Assembly: GCF_024323335.1 (NCBI RefSeq)
Contig: NC_066580.1
Coordinates: 257,586,977 to 257,650,976 of the forward strand
Source of the DNA: Lathyrus oleraceus
Lineage: Eukaryota; Streptophyta; Magnoliopsida; Fabales; Fabaceae
Length of the DNA stretch: 64,000 nt
Reading direction: 5' to 3'
In this document: positions 46,175-57,718 of the stretch, piece by piece
How positions within the stretch are numbered: the first letter of the stretch is position 1
Layout of the letters: the number at the start of each line of letters is the position of its first letter
Notes under the pieces: generated by a model
What the model saw: the letters and a program-made list of their open reading frames with translations, nothing else
What the model was told of the DNA's origin: nothing
The model's database searches: none
Translations under genes and position numbers: made by a program

Positions 46175-47060
46175 TATTACCCAGTAACTGGTAATATTCT
46201 TTTCGGTTTGCGGGTACTTTACTTTTACCTAATACCTGGTAATAGTAACCCCCTTCCTCTTATTTTCCCTAGTGGATTTGTTTTACGTTTCCCCAGGAAG
46301 TCTATCCTTGATATGTTCATCTTAACCGATGACAAATATTTTTCCTTGAGTCTATCCCTGATATGTTCATTTTAACCAATGACGGATATTCTCTCTTTGC
46401 AGTTTCCTACTCAGTGAAAAGGTAGTCGTAATCCCTATTTTATTCTCCAGAGAGTTAATCCTTGATATGTTCATCCTAACCGATGACAGGTTTTCTTCTC
46501 TTTGAGGTCTTCTACCCAATAACCGATAGTTGTAAATCCTACTTTTCCTTTGAGTCTATCCTTGATATGTTCATCCTAACCGGTGACGGATATTCTCTCT
46601 TCGGTATTCTATCCAATATCTGATAGATATAATTCCTATTTTCTCCCCTGCTGAGTCTATCCTTGATATGTTCATTCTAACCGGTGATAAATATTCTCTC
46701 TTTGGTATTCTATCCAATAACTAATAGATATAATTCCTATTTTCTCCCCGGCAGTCTATCCTTGATATGTTCATCCTAACTGATGACAGATATTCTTCCT
46801 CTGAGTCTATCCTTGATATGTTCACTTTAACTAGTGACAAATATTCTCTTTCTTTGGTCTTCTGCTCAGTAACTGATAGTTGTAAGCCCTATTTGATATT
46901 TTTCCAGTAGGCTATTCTTACCCAGTAACCGGTAATGAATACACCTCATTTTTCCTCAACGAGTCATCCTTGATATATTTACCCTAATCGGTAACGGATG
47001 CCTCTCGGTCAGAGTAGGCTATCTTCCTACCCAGTAATCGGTAATAGATAATGTACTTTT
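46175..47060 (+). repeat. Tandem two-stem hairpin array (Ogre-3 3' UTR)
   Basis: Two interleaved hairpin kinds. Kind one has loop CAGTAACC or similar, with arms TATTACC/GGTAATA (46175-46181, 46190-46196), TCTATC/GATAGA (46608-46613, 46622-46627) and TTACC/GGTAA (46918-46922, 46931-46935). Kind two has an outer stem, a ttgatatgt-like bulge, an inner stem and loop YTAACC, for example 46353-46388, 46557-46592 and 46965-47000. About seven kind-two units of roughly 100 bp spacing or less. Arms vary, pairing persists. Confidence 0.72.
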
Positions 47061-47515
47061 GGTACTCCTGTGTTGAAGATTTTTCTTTCCCGGTTGAGTT
47101 TGAGTGTGTATTTCCTTAGTGAAGTCACCAATCCACTATTTGGTTCGAGTATTTCAGCTTTGTTCTTATTTACCCGTTTCCCCCTGCAGATTCTTCTTTA
47201 TCCCCGGTCGAGTCCTTCCATTGATCTATTTTCATGGAATCCCCTTGTGTCTCCAGCAATTTTTTAAGTCGTAGCCTGGCCTACACACAACTTTTTATCC
47301 CCAGAGTCTCTGTTTCCCCATTGAGTATTCCTTATGGAATGCATTATGCTTCTGTGGATTTTCAGTTTCTCCGGATTCTTTTCCTTTATGGCAATATTTC
47401 CCCATAAAGATTATTTAAACATTCTATATGTTGTTATTTAAGTCCATTCTACTGAGTTGATACAAAGATTTTAACCTTCACATCCTCAGTTAGAATGTCC
47501 TTAAATAGGGGCAGC

Positions 47516-50500
47516 TGTAAGACCCCAATTTTGACCCTAAGATCCCTCATGCTATCTCATCATATGCATTGGCTTTGGGATCACACCTTGGCATCCTCCT
47601 TACCCCTCATTCATTGGACATGCATTGAGAGAGATCACCAAGCATAATTTTGATTGTATCATACTTTGTTTTTATTATTTACTAACCAAAATACCAAAAA
47701 TATGTCAATGTATAGTTTGTTACTTTTGTAGGTAGTGTGTGTGTTCACCCATGCTTAATCAAGCTCATAACTAGGGTTTGAGACCCTCAATGCAAGGAGA
47801 TCAATCAATAGGTGGTTTACATTTACTCTAGACATCATATATGGATCCCCATGATCTTGACATATAACGTTGATCAAGAATTCATCAAGAGTCTGAAGTT
47901 TGTTTGCCTTGGAAACCCTAATTCATCTGGGTATCTTGTATGACTTCTTCAACAAGTTTTTCATCAATTGATCAAGTATTTCAAGGGATACTTAATATTA
48001 CATCATATTATGCATATATGATCCTCCATTAGTCCCAAATATCCATAGAATATCAAGTTTGCGAGTTGGTTCATGGTGGTTGACTAGAGAAAGTCAACTG
48101 GTCAAAACTGAAATTCCCTAGACCCTATCTCCTATAATTTTTGTCATATGAAAATGATTCCAAGATATAAGTTACTCAAAGTGACAATCCAAACACCTTT
48201 CATGTTTAAAGATTATAGGTCATTTTGTCTGAACCCTAGTTTGGAGATCAACTTCCAAAGATGATAACTTGCTTAATATTTATGATATGAAAGCCATTAA
48301 AATTCCATGATCCAATTCAAGACGTCTACTTTAACTTTTATGTTTGGAGGAAGTTCAAATTCAACTTTCAAATGCATGTTCCAAGAGGAAACATTATAGG
48401 TCATTTTGGGCCACTACCATTGAACAAGTGATTTTCCTCAACTTCTAAAATGCATAACTCCTTCATGCCGAATCCAAATGAGGTCAGATTTGTGACCAAA
48501 TTGAAGAGGTTTGAAATATCTACAACTTTTATGAAAGAACGGTTTCCATTTTAAGTCCATAGAAAAAGTTATTCAAGGTGGAAGAAATGAACATTTGACT
48601 TGGTACTTAGAAATTTTTTAAACATGTTTGATTTTCCAAACTTCCACTTCAAAATTCATCATGATCCAAGATTCAAATGAAAAAGTATTCAACATGAAAG
48701 TTGTTTCCCTTTATCTCACCTTTCCAAAAAGTCCAAGATCAACCCATTTGGATCAAAATTGAAGGACTTGCACATGGGTGCAATGTGAGGTACCATTCGG
48801 AAGAATTTCATGATCCAATTCAATTCAACAATGCATGGCTTAATGCAACACTTTCAGCATGACCTATGCATAATTTGGTACCTTTGAAAATGATTGTTTG
48901 GGCTTTGTGCACTCCCATGCTAGCTCATGAAGAAGCTTTCTATTTTTGAACTTTTGAATGGAAGTGTGTAAACAACACATGCATTGGTTATAAATAGAGA
49001 AGCAATGTGATCAAAACTTCATCATGACCTTGCCCAAGCTTTGCCATACCAATCCATACCCTCAATTGCATAGAATTTCTGAAGATTTCTTTTGAAATCG
49101 AGCTTGAACTTCATCTTCTATTTGGAAGTTCAAACTCCAGAAATTCACTTCCCTTTTCATCTCAATTGGTTTAAGCAAGCAAAAGGAAGAGAAATAAAGC
49201 AAATCCAGATCAAGATAAAGTGAATTTGAATCAACTCGAAGGTGATTTTTCAGATACTTCATCTCTTCGATTCTCTCTCAATTCTTCACTATTCTTTGTG
49301 ATTTTTGGTTTCCTTAACTCCTACCAATGTAGGCAATAAGATTGAGTTGCTTTGAGGTCAAATCGAAGCAACTTAGTTCATGATCCTCAAAATTCAAATC
49401 CCTGTATCTTTTTATATACTTGGAATTGGAGAAAATTGAGGTCAGATTCGTGATCCTGGGCATTTTCTCTTTGAAATAATGTCATTGTTTATCATTTTCC
49501 ATTGAAATGAACTTGGGCCAGTCCGGTGCAGGTCACCAGAAAAGATGACCGAAGCCCTAGCTCCGGTGGTGTGTTGGCACACCTCCTAGCCATCTAATCA
49601 TGTTTGGATGTTATAATTTGGACCATTCCTTTGCATTACCATGCATACATTAAGATGACTTGGGTGCATGGTGAAACGCGCGCGTGTGGCCATCAGATAT
49701 GCCATCTCAATTAATTTGGGAGATCTGATGGCCCTTGTTTTTTCTCATTTTATTTAATTTCTGATTTTATATTTTAATTAGCTTATTAATTCATATTAAT
49801 TTCATTTTTAATCCAAAAAATATGTGACTTTCACCAAAAATCTTTAAATATTTTCCTCTTTCATTTTCAGAATTAAAATTATTTTTTTGGATTAATTTTG
49901 ATATTTTTCATGAATTAATTGTTTTTTTGAATAATTTTAATTGTTCAAAAATACTTATGACTTTTCAAAAATCATGAATTTTTTTGTCTAAGGTCCTTTG
50001 ACCTTGTTTGACCTAGGAAAATCTCTTGGCCATTTATTTGGTATTTTGAAGAGATTTTAGGTTTTGACCAAATTAAATTGAATTTAAATGCATTTTTTAT
50101 TTGATTTTTAATTGATTAATTGTGTAAAAATTATGTTGAGCCATTTTTATTGACTTGTGATGTTTGACTATGTGTTTGGGCCTTGGTCAAGGTTGATTTG
50201 ACTTTTGTTGAGTTAAAATTATTGGATTTAGGGGATTGATGAAATGTACATTTTATCTCCCAAAATGAATGAATGATTTTAATTTGATAAAATTCCTCCC
50301 ATGACCAATTTGTGTTTCTCTCATCTCTCTCCCCTCTTCATCTTCAATCCCATTATTTTCCATCCCTTCTATTAACCAATGAAATCTCAAAATCCTAAGG
50401 CTAATTGATTCATCAATAACCTTGTGTTAGATGAACCAATACAAGTATGGATGAGATAGGTCCACCCTTTGATCTTTTTTTAGTGTGTGGTATGTTTAAG

Positions 50501-51116
50501 GAGTTTGGTTCATTATACCAAATCTCTAACATGCATTAGCACCTAAATTTTCATTGCCCGACCTCAGATAGTTGCGACTTCTACATAAGTCCAATTGTGA
50601 TTGCTTAACATAGAGCTAAATTTGACCCTAAAGGCATAACATTCTAGTAAGTGACATTTTAAGTCTCCCATATTTCATGGTATTGTGTGGAAACTTGGCT
50701 TTTTTTCCTTCCTTAGGACCTTAAAATACTTAATAAACAACAAAAACCCTAAAAAATGTTTATGTGGACTGTTGGGTTTGATCTGAACTTCTGGACTTAG
50801 AATTAGGCAACATTCCATATGCAAAAGGACTTGGCCAATGCCAACATTTTTGAGACTAAGTTATTGTAATTTGGGTATTTCATCTGATGCAAGTATTTGG
50901 ATTTACTTGAGTTCATCTGCTCCATGGTCTTGATGCAAATGTTATTTTGATCGTGTGCCTAATGTCTTATTCTGAGTTGATCAATGAATATTTAATCTGA
51001 TACATGAGAAGACAAAGAAGACTATTAGATATGGATTTGCTTGCTTGGATGTGGCCATCTTTATTTGATGCCTTGCTCTTCATACTGCTACTTTCTTGTT
51101 GATTATTGCTTGATTC
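47516..51116 (+). repeat. Ogre-3 3' LTR, truncated by Ogre-4
   Basis: It starts TGTAAGACCCCAATTTTGA. It parallels the Ogre-1 3' LTR, including the TATA box and a shared tract around 50570 (ccgacctcagata). About 3.6 kb is present. The remainder should lie beyond Ogre-4, outside the window. No gene. Confidence 0.87.
48989..48997 (+). promoter_or_regulatory. LTR TATA box (Ogre-3)
   Basis: TATAAATAG, 1.47 kb into the LTR, in a context (ggtTATAAATAGAG) shared with Ogre-1. Confidence 0.65.
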
Positions 51117-53457
51117 TGTAAGACCCCAATTTTGGGCCCTAAGATCCCTCATGGCCCATATCATATCATCTCATGGCCTCAAGGATCATTGCATGCCCTA
51201 GCTTCCCTCCTAGTGGGTGGGTTGCCTTGTGAGTGTGGTTCTTGATCACCAAGCATGTTTTGCATTTGTATATCTTTGCTTTTCATATGTTTACTAACCA
51301 AAAAGTACAAAAATATTGTCACCTAACCATGTTACTTGCAGATGAAGCAATCTACAGTCAAACAGTCAAATCAGTCATTAAGCAGTGGATGGTGGCCATT
51401 CTTGCAGAATTTGGGCACCATGATCAATCATCAAGAGTTCTTATATGTTGTGACATCATTTTGGATCAAGATCTCAAGGAATTAGGGTTTGGAATTCATC
51501 AGAAGGTGGTTCAGTCCTCCAAAACCCTAGAAAGTCAAACTTGGTCAACTGTCCATTTAATCAGTGATTTGATGGTGGAATTTGGTCTGAGAGGTCTCAT
51601 TCATGTCTATACAAGCCTCATACATCATGTCAAGCATCCACAGTGAAGAAAATAAAGTCAGACAAGAAATTTCCAGAAATAGAAAGTTTACCTGTAATTG
51701 GAATTTGCCAAAAATGGAAACTTCTTGATCCTAAACTTACATCATGATACAAGCTTCAAATGAATTTTTGCCCAACATGAAAGTTGAAGATCTTGTTCTC
51801 CCATTTCCAAAAAGTCCAAGAACACTCAATTCCCATGTATGGTTGGCAAGTTATGATCAAATCAATCTCAAACATTTTTGAACTTCAAAAGGCCATATCT
51901 CTCAAACCATTTGGCCAAATTGGGTGGGGTTTTTTGCAACAAGTCACATTTGACCTCCTATTTCCAAATATGTAACCATCATTCATCAAAACATCATAGA
52001 TCAAAATGGCATTTTTGGAATGGCTTTGAATTATTTCAAGTGTGGTGCAAAAGTGAACTTTTGAATTAAACATTTTTAACCACTTTGGCCATTCAAATAA
52101 GTTCAGAAATGATATTTTGGTTGTGTTACAAGCCCATTTTCGAGCGGCAGCCTCTTACACCTCACCATTTGAGCAAATTGGTCAATTAGCAAAACTTACC
52201 ATTAAACCAAATTGTGATTAACATACACTTAACCAATCATAAACAGAAGTATATTAGCTCATTTTCTGCTCATTTTGAAACCCTAGCAGCCTCTCATTCC
52301 AACAGAAAAACTCAGTTTCTCTCATTTTCACATTTTCCTTCATTTGGATTTTCGACCAAAAATTGCAAGGACCTCGACCTGGCCTTTGTTTGCTTCATCA
52401 TTCCTCACCATTTTGAGCACATTTCAAGCCTGAATCTCCAGCTTTAACAGCATCTTCAAGCTCTGTTTCTCCAAGCTCCATTAATGGCAATTTTTGATTT
52501 GAGCTAAAGGCAAGGTTGCTGAGCCAAAACATCTTAACCATTCATCATCTGGAGCTTGAACCTTCATCTGTTTCGAGCATTTATGTCCAAAGAACCATTG
52601 AATCACAACTGCACTTCCAAGTTGGTAAGATTTCGAATCTCTCCTTTCTCAAAACCATGATATGCTTTATAAAGATTTCTTCGTGCTGATTACTATGAAC
52701 TTTGAATCCATGAAAATGATTGAGTGATGAGTGAGAAATCTGATTTTTAAGTTTGATGCTCAAAGTTGTTTTTGCTTGATTCTTCTTTGATAGCTTGATT
52801 CAATGATTATAGATGTTGTAGTTGTGATGCTTGATGTTAGATGTATCGAATGGTATGCTTATTACTCATTTTTGTGACAAATTTTTTCCACGATTTCTTG
52901 AGGAAGATGAAGTTTACTGTAGCCAAAACCCTAGGTCTTCATTGCCATTTCCGTTTCCTGTTCACGTGGTGTGCATGCGTTTTTACTGTTCCATTAGCCA
53001 ACAGCCAATCAAAACATTTCCAGCCATGAGCCAATACGCCGCGTTTCATTTAGTTGTTCAAATAATTACAAAAACGCCACCGGCCGTGCCCCTTGTCCCA
53101 TTGATTTCATGTTGTTTTATTTTTTTATTTCATTTTTGATCACTATCTTACAAAATTCATAAGTCCTTCATTTTAAATCCAATTTTCATGAGAATTTTTG
53201 CATTGTGTTCATCTGGATCTCTATTATTTAATCATGATTTTTCCTGATTTTTTTGATGAGGGGATTTTAATTGGTATTAGGGTTTTATTCATGTATCCAT
53301 TTTTTGTACCCTTTGCCAAATCATTTGTGAAATGATGATGCATTATCCAATGCCCTTGAAATTTTTTGTGCATAAACTAGACACATTCATGGTGATTTTG
53401 GTGTAGAGTTTATGAATTTATCTTATCTGGTTTGTGAGTTATGATTTTTTGAATTAG

Positions 53458-53480
53458 GGTGTGGCAATTTGTGTCACACC
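53458..53480. promoter_or_regulatory. LTR inverted repeat (Ogre-4)
   Basis: GGTGTGGCA and TGTCACACC around ATTTG, pairing at all nine positions if one G-T is allowed. Confidence 0.6.
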
Positions 53481-54800
53481 ATTGATGTCTAACTTCATGA
53501 TTTTCATTACCATGCTTATTGAACTCAAATTGCTTTGAATTTTTGCATGAATGTACTTGAGCATGTCTAGTTTACATGTGATTTTTTGTGGAATTATTTG
53601 TGGCATTTCCTAATTGTTTGAGATTTTCTCCCCTGTTTAGTCAAATGTTGACTTTTTGTGACACTTGTTCCCATTTCATTTGTGAAATTCTCATAATTTA
53701 TTGGATGAATTTGAAATTTTACATGTGATTAGTAGACATCTTAAGCTTTGTCATGGTTTTGATCCCATTCATTTCTCATATGCTATCACTGTTTTATGAA
53801 TTATTCAAGTTGATGCATGTTTGGTTGACTTCTTTGACCATGCTTAAGCTTGCTTTGACTTTCTGATTTTTATTGACCAACTTCCCATGATCCAAATGAG
53901 CTGAAATTTGATATGCATGTCATGTTATGGATTTTGATTGATCATGAATTATTTGATAAGTTTTTGAATTGTTTATGATTGGTTTTGAATTGAGTCTTGC
54001 TGTTGACTTCTATGAGCTTTCATTTGCCATGTTTTAACCTAATTTGTTTATGAAATCATATTGATGAATGATATGAACATGGGACCAATTGATTTTGCTT
54101 CTTGATTGTTTAAACTTGGTTTTGGTTGAATTTCATTTGCTGTTTTGACTTTCTCATCCCCTTTTGACCCTAGGCTTGTCCTAGTGGTCCTGTTGCTTAT
54201 GTTTGACTTCATGTTTTCAGGTTAAGCAACAATGCTCCAAAGAGATCATACAAATTTGATTAAGCTTGATTGTTTATCATGAGCTAACCTCTTTGTTTTG
54301 TAGGTTGCTTGGCTCATATGCCTTGAGACTTGTGCATTGCACATTTGTCTGTTTGTTTTGACTGTTAATCCTTATCTCCTTTTGCTTTAACTTTTGAATT
54401 GTGTACTGATTCTGTTTGACTATTTCAGGTACCTTAGTTGCTTAGTTCTTTGAACTTGCTTTGCTTTGCTTTATAGAAATTTGCATTAAGGTATAATCCC
54501 TTTTCTTCATGTAGTCTGGAAGACCTGGCCTGTTACTTGGCCAGGCAACTGTCTGAAGTCCTCCTTAAGAGGCAATGCTTGTGTGTGTTTACATTTGTCC
54601 CAAGCAGGAAAAGTCCTTTAAATAAGGCAATTGGTAGATCAAAGAGATATGTAACCTATCTCCTACTATTCTGTGAGTCTTCTCCTTGCTCCCATTACAT
54701 GGTTGTAGCATTGAGATCCAAACCCAAGATCTATAGAGTCTAATATGTGGAGAGAGTTCCTACTTTCTGAACTCCCACACCTTCTGATATTCAAATGCTC

Positions 54801-54880
54801 TCCCTGACCAGGGATAAGAGCAATGAGGCACACCCCTCATCTCCTTTCATCTGCTTCACCTTAGCCCCTCAATGGCAAGG
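54801..54880 (+). other. Three conserved LTR stem-loops (Ogre-4 copy)
   Basis: TCCCT/AGGGA (54801-54805, 54810-54814), ATGAGG/CCTCAT (54823-54828, 54835-54840) and CCTT-a-GCC/GGCAAGG (54859-54866, 54874-54880). Same order and spacing as 1733-1812. Confidence 0.62.
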
Positions 54881-55102
54881 TTAAGAGCACCTTTAACCTA
54901 TTCCAGTTGGCTTCAATGCCTAACCCTTTGTATGAGCCTCATTGTGTGGTTATAGTATGTGGTGATTGCTTTCATTGATTGATTGTTGTTTCATATGCAC
55001 ATGTTTGCTTGCATGCTTTATGCATTTATCATCATTAATTGCTCATTAGTGCATGATCATCTCATTTGTCTTTATGACTTATCATTGTTGTTTACCCATT
55101 GA

Positions 55103-55670
55103 GGACAATTGTAAGACCATCCATTGGCCATTGCTCCTATGATATGGAAGGATAGAGTGTAAGACCTCATTGGTCACTCATATCTTCTTTGCTCTTGCTT
55201 GTTGTATGTGAGGATGCAATTATAAGTCCCTGTGATGTGGCATTTGTATTCCTAGGACCATACTGTGGAGGTTAGAGTAAGCCCAGATAGATTGGCATCT
55301 GACATCCATGTTTTGTTTGTTTGTATGTGAGGATGCAATTATAAGTCCCTGTAAGTTGGCATTTGCTTTCCTATGATCACATGTTGCTTTGTTTGTTTGT
55401 ATGTGAGGATACAATTGTAAGTCCGTGTAATTTGGCATTTGTATTCCTAGGATCATACTGTGGAGGTTAGAGTAAGCCCAGATAGATTGGCATCTGACAT
55501 CCAAATGTTGTTTTTGCTGTTGGAGATTGGTATAAGCCCAGTGATTGGCATCCGGTATCCACTTTTATTTCTTTGTTTGAGGAGATTAGTGTAAGTCCAT
55601 AGAGTGGCCTCTGATATCCAGTTCTGTTTTAGGAGATTGGTATAAGCCCAGTGATTGGCATCCGGTATCC
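55103..55670 (+). repeat. Ten-unit hairpin array in the Ogre-4 LTR
   Basis: Units start near 55103, 55146, 55211, 55267, 55331, 55407, 55462, 55522, 55581 and 55632. Each begins GGA, ends TCC (the second ends TTC) and has the core TAAGNCC...TTGGC or TGGC in the loop. Arms include GGACAAT/ATTGCTCC, GAGTG/CACTC, GGAGGTTAG/CTGACATCC, GGAGATTGG/CCGGTATCC and GGATACAA/TTTGTATTCC. Several pairs are G-U in the sense strand only. Confidence 0.7.
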
Positions 55671-56708
55671 GCTTTTGTTGACTTTCTTCTTTGTTTGTTT
55701 GTTATTATCCATTGCTTATTCCAAAGGACACACTTGAATCATCTTCTATATGATTTCAAGAGGTGAACCTTCTAAGAAGTTTTACAATCCATCTTCATCC
55801 ATTCATCCCCATTATGTCCTAAACCTTTTCACACATTACTTTCAAACTTGATATAGATATTGTGCAAACATCTTCATGCTTTCAAATTAAAAAACCTGGA
55901 CCCAAGTCCTTGACTTTTTTCCAAACTCCATTTCATAATACTTCTTTGAATTAGTCTTAATCATACTTTGACTCCACTTTCATAATCATAATCAATTAAC
56001 TTCACCCATTCAATTGTTTTGTCTTTGTCCATTGTTAATCTTTTCATACATGAGCTATAGGTTTGATTTATCCTAGTTGGTTGATGTTAATCTCACCTAT
56101 TTGTCCTTAGTTGATTGAATTGTAAGTCTTCCTTGCTTATTATAGGGTTAACCCCTCACTAGCAAGTTGAAGCTATTCTCACATGGTGGACTTGTTGTTT
56201 GTATAAGGTTGAGTTTTCTCCCGTGGATAACGTAAGACCTTAGGGCTTGTGTTTAAAATTGAATCCACCAACTTTTGGAAGTCTTTTAGCCGAACTACGG
56301 CGTTTTGATCCTTACCTTTGATGGAAGGTACGTAGGCAACGGGTTCATCCGTTCGAACACAAAAATAATTAAATTGTATATTCTTTTCTCATCATCCCAA
56401 TCATGTTTGCACAATAAATATTTCATAACAAATAACAATTTTATACAACAAGTGTGAAAAGGGCTCCCTAGGAGTACCTAGGACGTGATGGGTGCCTAAC
56501 ACCTTCCCATTGCGTAATTTACCCCTTACCCAGACTCTCTGATCTTTTTATTAGTTTTCTACGTGTAAAACTTCTTAGGCTTTTGTTCGCTTTTTAGCCA
56601 GTCCTTTGGATAAATAAAAGTGCGGTGGCGAATCGAAATTTCATTGTATGCTTTGCTTATGGTTTAATCGATAAATCATACAGCGACGAATACACCGCTA
56701 CAGAAAAG

Positions 56709-56725
56709 TGGCGACTCTGCTGGGG
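56709..56725 (+). promoter_or_regulatory. Primer binding site of Ogre-4
   Basis: TGGCGACTCTGCTGGGG, six bases after the LTR end. Identical to the Ogre-2 site; tRNA-Arg-like as described there. Confidence 0.88.
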
Positions 56726-57718
56726 AAATAAGTCGATCCTTGGTGGTATTGCCTACTTTTCACCCTTGTTGTGCTATATTGTTATTTGTTATATGACATA
56801 TTTTTGTACAATTTGGGATCACTGTATTGATTGCAATGCTTGAATTGCTTGATATACAATTGTTGTTTGCTTTGGTGATCTGTGAGATGAGTTCTATACC
56901 CGAACTCGAGTGCTCTCTAGGATAGGAGAATGGCATAGTCTTGTTGACTGGTGTGGAGTATTCCTTAGCCAGTTGACTTGCGAGTCCATTCACTTGGTGG
57001 AGGTCATGTTGGATTAATAATGTCACACAAGTTATTTGTGGTTAGGCATTATTCTTTCAATCATGTTCCGCAGAAGCCAAGGACCTTAGTTTACCAAACC
57101 ATCTTGGCCTATTTTTAGGAACGTAGTGCGGAGGTCGTTCAGATGTAAGTTCTGATACGATTGTTACGCGATACTACACTCATAAGAGTTTCTCTTGAGA
57201 ATATTCTTGGAATACGAGTATTCGTTCCTCCGATAATATTCGAAAGATGGAACGATGATTATGGGAACCTCTGATAGAACATGTCTGGCAGGTTTAAACC
57301 CTAGTACACTCCCTTTGGGTGTTTCTCAACCGAGACCCCATGCTCGTGACTCTCAACAAACCCGTGATTCGTGGTTGAGTCGTTCAAACATTGTTAATAT
57401 CAATGGATCCCGGATCAGGTGTAAAAACCTAGAATCCACCAAAGCGGCTGGTTGATATTAAGGATGTTAGAACCGGTTCATGTACCGTTAATATCAATGG
57501 AACTTGGGTGTCGATAAGGTGAAAACCTAAATCCACCAAAATGGATGATTGATATTAGGGATACAAAGAGCTTTCCCACGACCTTTGTTTGGTGTGCCTT
57601 GCTTGATCCTTGAGTGTGATTGTTGCATTCATACATTCACGCATTCATCCGCATTCATGTCATCAGAAAAAGAAAATTTTCAAGGAACTTAAAGGGTTTA
57701 TTTGCAAAATTTTCAGAC
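56726..57718 (+). other. Ogre-4 5' UTR with two large stem-loops
   Basis: About 1 kb without a gene. A ~95 bp direct repeat contains TTAATATCAA/TTGATATTAA (57394-57403, 57452-57461) and TAATATCAA/TTGATATTA (57489-57497, 57549-57557), with aaaacct and atccaccaaa conserved in both loops. The ORF at 57255-57455 has no support. Confidence 0.7.

Larger units (their letters stand above)
44744..47515 (+). other. Ogre-3 3' untranslated region
   Basis: It holds three stem-loops (44762-44908), AT-rich sequence to about 45330, loose 'ccccnnnngagtt' units to about 46140, a hairpin array (46175-47060), Pro/Ser-coding-like but unconserved sequence, and the polypurine tract AAATAGGGGCAGC at 47503-47515. 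No gene. Confidence 0.8.
42980..51116 (+). mobile_element. Ogre-3: 3' remnant of an older Ogre element
   Basis: It holds the archaeal RNase H and integrase end of pol, a 2.8 kb 3' UTR, a polypurine tract and a partial 3' LTR. Its left part would lie left of the window, because Ogre-1 (carrying Ogre-2) is inserted at 42979/42980. Its LTR is cut at 51116 by Ogre-4. Confidence 0.88.
51117..56702 (+). repeat. Ogre-4 5' LTR (5586 bp)
   Basis: TGTAAGACCCC...GAATACACCGCTACA. The first ~250 bp and last ~700 bp resemble the Ogre-1 3' LTR. The middle (about 52100-55000) instead resembles the Ogre-2 LTR and the 1-2009 fragment. It holds the palindrome, three hairpins and a ten-unit hairpin array. The 137-codon ORF at 51233-51646 is not supported: no homologue in the other LTRs. 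Confidence 0.9.

Noticed and set aside
51233..51646. 137-codon ORF in the Ogre-4 LTR
   Set aside because: No counterpart in other LTRs, no recognisable domain, and it lies in LTR noncoding sequence.
55103..55670. CRISPR-like spaced repeats
   Set aside because: Units are diverged and contiguous with no unique spacers, in a plant retrotransposon LTR.
56709..56725. Possible tRNA gene near the LTR end
   Set aside because: Only the 3' terminal complement is present; it is a primer binding site.
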